DNA of 64,000 nucleotides from Terrimonas sp. (lineage in GTDB: Bacteria > Bacteroidota > Bacteroidia > Chitinophagales > Chitinophagaceae): assembly GCA_016125075.1 (NCBI GenBank), contig WGMO01000017.1, positions 1 through 64,000 of the forward strand, written 5' to 3'. Both the position numbers and the translations under genes were made by a program. Shown here in pieces: positions 59,067 through 64,000 of this stretch (position 1 is the stretch's first letter; every line of letters begins with the position of its first letter). The notes under the pieces were generated by a model. The model ran no database searches and had not been told where the DNA came from. It saw nothing but the letters and a program-made list of their open reading frames with translations.

Positions 59067-60119
59067 TCATTTACCTCCATCCCATTTATAAAATTTGAAC
59101 CAGGTGTAAAATTCATCCACTTTGTCCTGGTTGTCTGCCAGCCATTGTTTTATTTCCGGGTCCCCTGAAGAGGTCATGACAATATAACAAGCAGTGGTCA
59201 GCAGGTTCTTTTCCTTGATTTCGGCGAGCATAGGCATATAAAACTCCCGGTAAAATCCCTTTCCTTTTTTTTCATCAATCATCCCGATCAGCAGCTGCAT
59301 CTTATAGCTCAGGCGGTCTGCTTCCGTTTTTATACCAAGACTGTCCTCATGGCCGGATAAAGAAGCCCCAAGCAGGGAAACGAGCATATCCTCTGCACTG
59401 AAATCATCTTCCTCTTTCTTCTTTTTTTTGTCAGGCAGCAAAGCATCAATACCTATCACGATACTGCCATCCTCTCCTTTGCTGACACCTTTCATGAACA
59501 ATTTGTTCAATGTCCCGTAATTTTGAAGGGCACGCTCTCCTTCGGGTTCCATCAGGAGAAAAGTAAAAAAAGACATCACAGCGGCGATCCGGTTCGAATT
59601 CATCAGCATCCTTCCCAATGCATTATGTGATGAAGCATGTAATGGGTTCAGCCGGACAGACTGCTTAAAACAATCCACTGCCTTTTCCGTTTCCTGCATC
59701 CCGCTCAGGGTGATTCCTTTATTAAAATAGAGCATTTGCTCGAGCGGATATTCCCGGATACCCTTATCATACATATCGACGGATTTTTTGGCCTTCCCCT
59801 GGTAATCAAGCAGTGTTCCATAATTTACATAGGCCTTGGTGCGGTATTGCTCCTCTTTGCATTCCTTCAGTATTTTTTTTAGCAGGTCCTCGGCCTCTTC
59901 GAATTTACGAAGTGCCATCAGTGAATAGGACTTCTCATAAATCGCAAAATAGTCCAAAGGATCCAAATTGATAGCCGCATTGTATTTTTCAATTGCAGCA
60001 TCATATTTGCCCATGTCGTGCAGGGCGATACCTTCCTGCACGAGTTGACCGGAACCTGACTGTGGCAGGACCCTGGTGGTAAACAGGAAAAACAGGCAGA
60101 TCAATACAATTCTTTGCAT
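59067..60119 (-). CDS. Secreted tetratricopeptide-repeat protein
   Basis: This 350-residue protein has a signal peptide (about 1-19) and four or five TPR units over about 28-200 (for example AIEKYNAAINLDPLDYFAIYEKS, AVDCFKQSVRLNPLHASSHNALG shortened here to their key positions 42-64 and 145-167). The C-terminal 150 residues are charged, with KKKKEEDD near residue 233, and no recognised domain. TPR proteins mediate protein-protein contacts; the partner is unknown. Single gene, minus strand. Confidence 0.78.
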   Translation of the reverse strand: MQRIVLICLFFLFTTRVLPQSGSGQLVQEGIALHDMGKYDAAIEKYNAAINLDPLDYFAIYEKSYSLMALRKFEEAEDLLKKILKECKEEQYRTKAYVNYGTLLDYQGKAKKSVDMYDKGIREYPLEQMLYFNKGITLSGMQETEKAVDCFKQSVRLNPLHASSHNALGRMLMNSNRIAAVMSFFTFLLMEPEGERALQNYGTLNKLFMKGVSKGEDGSIVIGIDALLPDKKKKKEEDDFSAEDMLVSLLGASLSGHEDSLGIKTEADRLSYKMQLLIGMIDEKKGKGFYREFYMPMLAEIKEKNLLTTACYIVMTSSGDPEIKQWLADNQDKVDEFYTWFKFYKWDGGK

Positions 60120-60300
60120 ATAAAAAGTTTATTGATTCAGATGAACATTTTACCAATTTTGCATAATGCTTTCCGAAAAATAAGTCATTTCCTGCGATTA
60201 TTAAACGGCAGTTGCTGATCATAAGCAGCCGGTTCAATGATTTACCTCATTTACAGCCATTGATTTATAAGATAATTTACCTGCTCTAAACAAGTGGATC

Positions 60301-60693
60301 ATGAAAACGACGAACAGGTTCTATAAGCAACTGGGTAACCTTTTTTATGCCATCGCCGCTGCCGATAAAAAAATAAGGCCGGAAGAGAAAAAAACGCTCA
60401 ATGATGAAATCCAATACAGCTGGAAGCATTATGATGAAAGCACAGACCGGTTTGGGTCCGACAGGGCCTTTGTGATCCAATATGAATTTGAAACAATGGA
60501 GGAAGCCTTTGAATCTGCAGCACATGCTTTTGATGCGTTTGAAAATTACTTCCTCGAAAACGAAAAAGATTTTGATCCGGCCACCAGAAAAAGAATTTTT
60601 AACAGTGCCCGGCATATAGCCGAAAGTGTGAGAAAGATCAATCATGAAGAACTGGACCTGTTAGTCAGGCTAAAGAAATTATTAAACATCTAA
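60301..60693 (+). CDS. TerB-like helical protein
   Basis: This 130-residue cytoplasmic protein resembles the TerB/tellurite-resistance-like helical bundle: LFYAIAAADKKIRPEEKKTL (about 14-33) is the acidic helix-pair that binds metal in TerB. The rest is helical and charged. No other ter genes are near, so tellurite resistance should not be assumed. It converges on the proline dehydrogenase gene with a 6-bp gap. Confidence 0.65.
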   Translation: MKTTNRFYKQLGNLFYAIAAADKKIRPEEKKTLNDEIQYSWKHYDESTDRFGSDRAFVIQYEFETMEEAFESAAHAFDAFENYFLENEKDFDPATRKRIFNSARHIAESVRKINHEELDLLVRLKKLLNI

Positions 60694-60699
60694 GCGGCT

Positions 60700-61941
60700 T
60701 CATTTACCGGCCGATTTTCTTCTTGTCAGTTCCTTCCTGATCAACCCTAACTCTCTTCCTGTTTGCCCGGATACCGAAGTGTTTTCCTGTGCTCGCCGCA
60801 TCAGGTAAGGTATTACGTCTTCAATCGGTCCAAAAGGCAGGTATTTACTGACGCTGCAGCCGGCATGGGCAAGATTGAAAGTTATATTATCGCTCATCCC
60901 CAATAACTGGCTAAAATGTACCCGGGGGTGAAACAAGGGCAAACCCTTTTGCTGTAATAATTGCGTCGTATACAGGTTGCTGTATTCATTATGCGAAGCT
61001 ACGATCACCGCAATCCTGTCAAGATGGTCAATACAGAATTTAACCGCTTCGTTGAAATCGCGGTCACAACTTTCCTTATCCGGTTGAATGGGTGAGGGAT
61101 ATCCTTTTTCAAGGGCCCGCTTCCTTTCTTTTTCCATATAGGCCCCCCTGACCAGTTTCGCTCCCAGAATAAAATTCCTTTCCCGTGCTGCCTCATACGA
61201 ATCCTTTAGGAACTGCAGCCGGTCGTGCCGGTAATGTTGTGTCGTATTATAAACAACGATCTTGTCTTTGTTAAAGGTATCCATCATCAGTATCGTAAGC
61301 GCATCCACAGGATCCTGTATCCAGGTTTCTTCGGCATCCACCAGCACGCCGATATTTCCGGATGCAGCTGCTTCACAGATCCGCATCATACGGTGACGAA
61401 CCCTGTGCCATTCAACTTTCTCGCCAGCCGGCAGTTCATCGACCGAACGTAAAAAACGTTTCATCAGGCTTCCCTCCGCAGCATGCATCATGCTGTCTAA
61501 TTTTTCCAGTAACCCCGTTCTGGCAAAACCGGTTACTTTAACACTCATAAAGGGGATATTGGGCTGGGTTGCGGCATACCGGATCACTTTGATAAACTGT
61601 TCGCAGGATTGGTCAAAGACTTCTTCCTCATCATCGCCCCCCTCTACACCGTAATCAAGGATTACCTGCACACCGTATTCTTCCAGTTTGTCGGCAACAC
61701 TTGCCGTTTCCTCAAGGGCTTCCCCACCGACAAATTGCCGGAAGATGGTTTTACGGATCAGGGGCTTGACAAATGGCAGTTTCCACCGGATGGCGATTGG
61801 CGTGAGCCAGAGGGCCGGTTTTACGAGCCAGGGTTTACCCATGATGGAAAAAAGGAAATGCGCTTTCTTTAAAGCTTCGTCCGACTTATATTCAAAAGCA
61901 AATTGTGTATTATCGAAAGAAATTGATGGCTGATTTTCCAT
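60700..61941 (-). CDS. Proline dehydrogenase
   Basis: This 413-residue FAD enzyme oxidises proline to pyrroline-5-carboxylate. It has the PRODH barrel with MSVKVTGFAR (about 133-142), VLVDAEETW (about 200-208), LGAKLVRGAYMEKERKRA (about 262-279) and ASHNEYS with the C-terminal RRAQENTSVSGQTGREL, whose Arg pair binds the proline carboxylate. It is a stand-alone PRODH; the P5C dehydrogenase half found in PutA is absent. Promoter box at 61961. Confidence 0.93.
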   Translation of the reverse strand: MENQPSISFDNTQFAFEYKSDEALKKAHFLFSIMGKPWLVKPALWLTPIAIRWKLPFVKPLIRKTIFRQFVGGEALEETASVADKLEEYGVQVILDYGVEGGDDEEEVFDQSCEQFIKVIRYAATQPNIPFMSVKVTGFARTGLLEKLDSMMHAAEGSLMKRFLRSVDELPAGEKVEWHRVRHRMMRICEAAASGNIGVLVDAEETWIQDPVDALTILMMDTFNKDKIVVYNTTQHYRHDRLQFLKDSYEAARERNFILGAKLVRGAYMEKERKRALEKGYPSPIQPDKESCDRDFNEAVKFCIDHLDRIAVIVASHNEYSNLYTTQLLQQKGLPLFHPRVHFSQLLGMSDNITFNLAHAGCSVSKYLPFGPIEDVIPYLMRRAQENTSVSGQTGRELGLIRKELTRRKSAGK

Positions 61942-61960
61942 GCTAACGGTCGTTGTCAGG

Positions 61961-61968
61961 CAAATATA
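61961..61968 (-). promoter_or_regulatory. -7 promoter element for proline dehydrogenase (TATATTTG)
   Basis: Exact TAnnTTTG match, 19 nt before the ATG at 61941. Confidence 0.5.
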
Positions 61969-61983
61969 TAAGAAAACAAATTC

Positions 61984-62877
61984 CTAATGATTGATTCTTT
62001 CCCGTTGCACAGAAAAAGCATCATTTTTGGTAAAACTCGGGTGCAGTTCAAATAATTTTTGAACCCCGGGGCCTATTTTCAAAAGGGCCGTCAGGTCGAG
62101 TGTCTTCACGGAATGGGATCCATTTACAATCAGTATTTCACTGGGGATATCTTCATTTAAGCGAATGACCAGTTTTAGCGGTTTAACAGCAAGATCATGG
62201 GCGGGTAAGACGTTTTCCCCGTTCAGGTAGATCGCAATGGAATCGCTGCCGGATAAACTTTTCGCACGAATTTCCAGGATGATCTCACTACTGTCGGTCA
62301 TAATGCTTGTTACCTGTTCTGCCATCCTGGAAACCGGGGGTAGAAAATAGTTGTCCTGATCCAGGTGCTGATATACCTGGTCGATATAAGCGTTCAGATC
62401 GTCCTTTGCCGACTCTGACAATGCATCGCTGGTCTTGCTGCAGGTAAAGGATGATTCCATACCGGATGATTCACCCCAGGTACCCGTGAGCCGGAGCAGT
62501 GAATCTTCTTTTGAAACAATGGCGGAGATATTTTTAAGACGCAGGCAATCTATTACTGAAAAACCGATGTTGCGTTGAAGTTGTGTTAATGAGAGGGCCA
62601 GTTTTCCTTTCAAATATACCCCGCTCATGATAAAATCACAACCCAGTATCCGGTTATCCTCAAAACCCCTTGTATAGATGACTGCCAGCACCTTTCCACC
62701 TTCATCTGATTGCATTTCCAGCTGAACCTTGAGTTTTTGATTTTTGTCATTATTAATCAATAATTCACCTTCCCATAAACCGGTGAGGTCCTGGCTAAGT
62801 ACAAAGATCGGGGACAACAAGATCAGTAAAAAAAAGACAAACTTTTGCAGGCGTAAAATTTGTCTAAATGTAAGCAA
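61984..62877 (-). CDS. Secreted protein of unknown function
   Basis: This 297-residue protein has a signal peptide (about 11-29, ending near VLSQ). The N-terminal domain begins DLTGLWEGELLINNDKN and is beta-rich, like secreted lipocalin-type domains (about 30-145). A helical linker (about 150-185) is followed by a second beta-rich domain that reads like a small carbohydrate-binding or Ig-like module (SIAIYLNGENVLP, LIVNGSHSVKTLDL). I recognise no family. It lies 14 bp downstream of the SDR gene at 62892, so the two are probably cotranscribed. Confidence 0.7.
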   Translation of the reverse strand: MLTFRQILRLQKFVFFLLILLSPIFVLSQDLTGLWEGELLINNDKNQKLKVQLEMQSDEGGKVLAVIYTRGFEDNRILGCDFIMSGVYLKGKLALSLTQLQRNIGFSVIDCLRLKNISAIVSKEDSLLRLTGTWGESSGMESSFTCSKTSDALSESAKDDLNAYIDQVYQHLDQDNYFLPPVSRMAEQVTSIMTDSSEIILEIRAKSLSGSDSIAIYLNGENVLPAHDLAVKPLKLVIRLNEDIPSEILIVNGSHSVKTLDLTALLKIGPGVQKLFELHPSFTKNDAFSVQRERINH

Positions 62878-62891
62878 TAATCATTTCCTTC

Positions 62892-63608
62892 CTAAAGGGC
62901 CTGGTGATTGAAAGGCTGCAGGACCATTTCACTCACCACGGCACTGGTGGGTTGTTGGCAAAGAAACCAGATGGCCCTGGCTGCCTCCTGCGACTGTATC
63001 ATTTTTTCTCTTTGTACCCTGAGGTCAATAGTATCCCAGAAGGCTGAATCCACCCCGCCTAAAAAAATATTGGTGATCCTTATATGCGTTCTCTTTAACT
63101 CTTCCCGGACCGACTGCATCATCCCTACCAGCCCGTATTTGGAAGCACTGTAAGCCGCCGCCCCGGCCATGGGGACTTTTCCCAGCACCCCCGGAATATT
63201 GATGATCAGCCCCTGCCCGGATAATTTCATTTTGGGAAGAAATGCACGCACGAGGTTAAAGGCACCGATGAGATTTGATTCCAGGGATTGCCTGAAATCC
63301 TGTACACTGAGTTGTTCCAAGGGCTTAATGATGCCCACCCCGGCAGCATTGACCAGGATATCTATTTGCGGGGTCATCGCGTGAATCTTTTCTGCCATGA
63401 TCGCCACATCCTTTTCATTGGCAAAATCTGCCACAAAGGTATGCGAAGAAGAAACCTGGCAGGCTTGTGCAACACTCAGGAGATTTTCTGCATTTCGTCC
63501 TGCCAGGTAAAGTTGGGCGCCGCTTGCGGCGAGTAATTTTGCCGTCTCACTGCCAATCGTTCCCGTTGCGCCGGCAATCAGTATATGTTTTCCTTTTACA
63601 GTTTCCAA
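62892..63608 (-). CDS. SDR family NAD(P)-dependent oxidoreductase
   Basis: This 238-residue classical SDR has the cofactor motif GATGTIGSETA (about 13-23), NAAGVG, and intact YxxxK in AAYSASKYGLVGM (about 150-162). Substrate unknown. The start codon is TTG at 63608; no in-frame ATG lies between it and the Rossmann motif, and the only nearby ATG (at about 63621) is out of frame. Confidence 0.88.
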   Translation of the reverse strand: METVKGKHILIAGATGTIGSETAKLLAASGAQLYLAGRNAENLLSVAQACQVSSSHTFVADFANEKDVAIMAEKIHAMTPQIDILVNAAGVGIIKPLEQLSVQDFRQSLESNLIGAFNLVRAFLPKMKLSGQGLIINIPGVLGKVPMAGAAAYSASKYGLVGMMQSVREELKRTHIRITNIFLGGVDSAFWDTIDLRVQREKMIQSQEAARAIWFLCQQPTSAVVSEMVLQPFNHQAL

Positions 63609-63871
63609 TTTGATATTTTCATACTAGAACAATGAACACCCTGTTTTGTTTTCAAGCTTTGCTGCATCAGGGCCTGTTATTTTATTTTATCTCCCCGGTT
63701 GAAATGGAAGAATGCTTTGTTGAAGCATGAAGATTATTGATATACCATCATTTCCACAAACCCGGAAAGAGCAGGATAAGCGTCCGCGGAAAAAAAAACT
63801 GAAGCAGAAATATTGAAACTCCCAAGAACCATTATCCATGAATTTTGTTGTTCATTATTCAATCGTATGCC

Positions 63872-64000
63872 ATGCAATTTCCCACTGATTACGCAAGCAT
63901 CAGCGAAAGGATGCGCCATATTAATCCCGTATCCTATGCCCTGACCAGAAATCATATTGACGGGCATGTTTCTTACCTGTCACCCTATATATCCCGCGGT
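63872..64000 (+). CDS. Photolyase/cryptochrome-like FAD-binding protein (5' end only)
   Basis: An open frame starts with ATG at 63872 and runs off the right edge after 43 codons. Its start FPTDYASISERMRHINPVSY followed by RNHIDG and SYLSPYISRG matches the N-terminal part of the FAD-binding domain of the photolyase/cryptochrome superfamily (the SPY(I/L)SRG motif is characteristic). The N-terminal antenna-binding domain appears to be missing, as in short FAD-binding-domain homologues. The 263-bp gap upstream holds no other feature I can support. Confidence 0.7.
   Translation, partial: MQFPTDYASISERMRHINPVSYALTRNHIDGHVSYLSPYISRG

Noticed and set aside
60301-60693. Tellurite resistance determinant
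   Set aside because: Only the TerB-like helix pair is seen and there are no other ter genes; resistance cannot be claimed.
63727-63816. 29-codon basic ORF (starts MKIIDIPSF) before the photolyase-like gene
   Set aside because: Too short to judge; no homology recognised, no promoter box and no ribosome-binding sequence beyond chance.

Overview
The window looks like chromosomal DNA from a member of the Bacteroidota, most likely the family Chitinophagaceae. Evidence for this: promoter elements of the form TAnnTTTG (the Bacteroidota -7 box) lie just upstream of many genes; few start sites have Shine-Dalgarno-like sequence; an ftsK-lolA pair is present; many secreted proteins end their signal peptides in (A/S)Q; and the gene set includes GH20, DUF1343/NamZ, a PSMA-type M28 peptidase and split pntAA/pntAB/pntB. 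The assignment rests on sequence reading only. I saw no tRNA, rRNA, CRISPR array, IS element or phage integrase.

Layout. 0.1-9.5 kb: a PafA-like phosphatase, an alpha-oxoamine synthase (serine palmitoyltransferase-like), ubiX, lolA, ftsK and an orphan 7TM histidine kinase. 9.5-13 kb: DUF423, aroK, glutaryl-CoA dehydrogenase, a small membrane protein and pyrF. 12.2-20.5 kb is one long minus-strand run: mrp, a PaiB-like flavoprotein, a glycerophosphodiesterase, an atypical SDR, kynureninase, a D-Ala-D-Ala-ligase-like ATP-grasp enzyme, an ATP-grasp enzyme fused to a SET methyltransferase domain, and pyrF. 20.6-34.8 kb is mostly housekeeping: beta-oxidation enzyme, SDR, GH20 hexosaminidase, YigZ, DMT transporter, ribD, prmC, exbB/exbD, SPFH protein, pepT, slyD and namZ.

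34.8-46.9 kb is the accessory region and the most interesting part. A NarL-type two-component pair sits between an operon of three unrecognised secreted proteins on one side and, on the other, a divergent group made of an astacin-like metalloprotease, an OmpA-family protein, a lysine-rich secreted peptide, two tandem single-domain SET proteins and an exported Hcp-like (tail-tube fold) protein. A convergent gene next to them encodes a signal peptide followed by what reads as the C-terminal domain of a contractile phage-tail/pyocin sheath. An 18-bp palindrome of consensus WTCCYCTTTTWAARGGAW occurs once upstream of each of the three transcription units, always 21-22 bp before the -7 box, so the locus is probably one regulon of the adjacent response regulator. 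I propose it as a candidate undescribed exported tube/sheath-derived system with lysine methyltransferases attached.

47-64 kb returns to core functions: fmt, a LysM protein, an RsmF-like rRNA methyltransferase, an M28 peptidase, proton-translocating transhydrogenase, an O-methyltransferase-like protein, folA, thyA, secreted proteins of unknown role, a TerB-like protein, proline dehydrogenase, an SDR, and the first 43 codons of a photolyase/cryptochrome-like gene that runs off the right edge.
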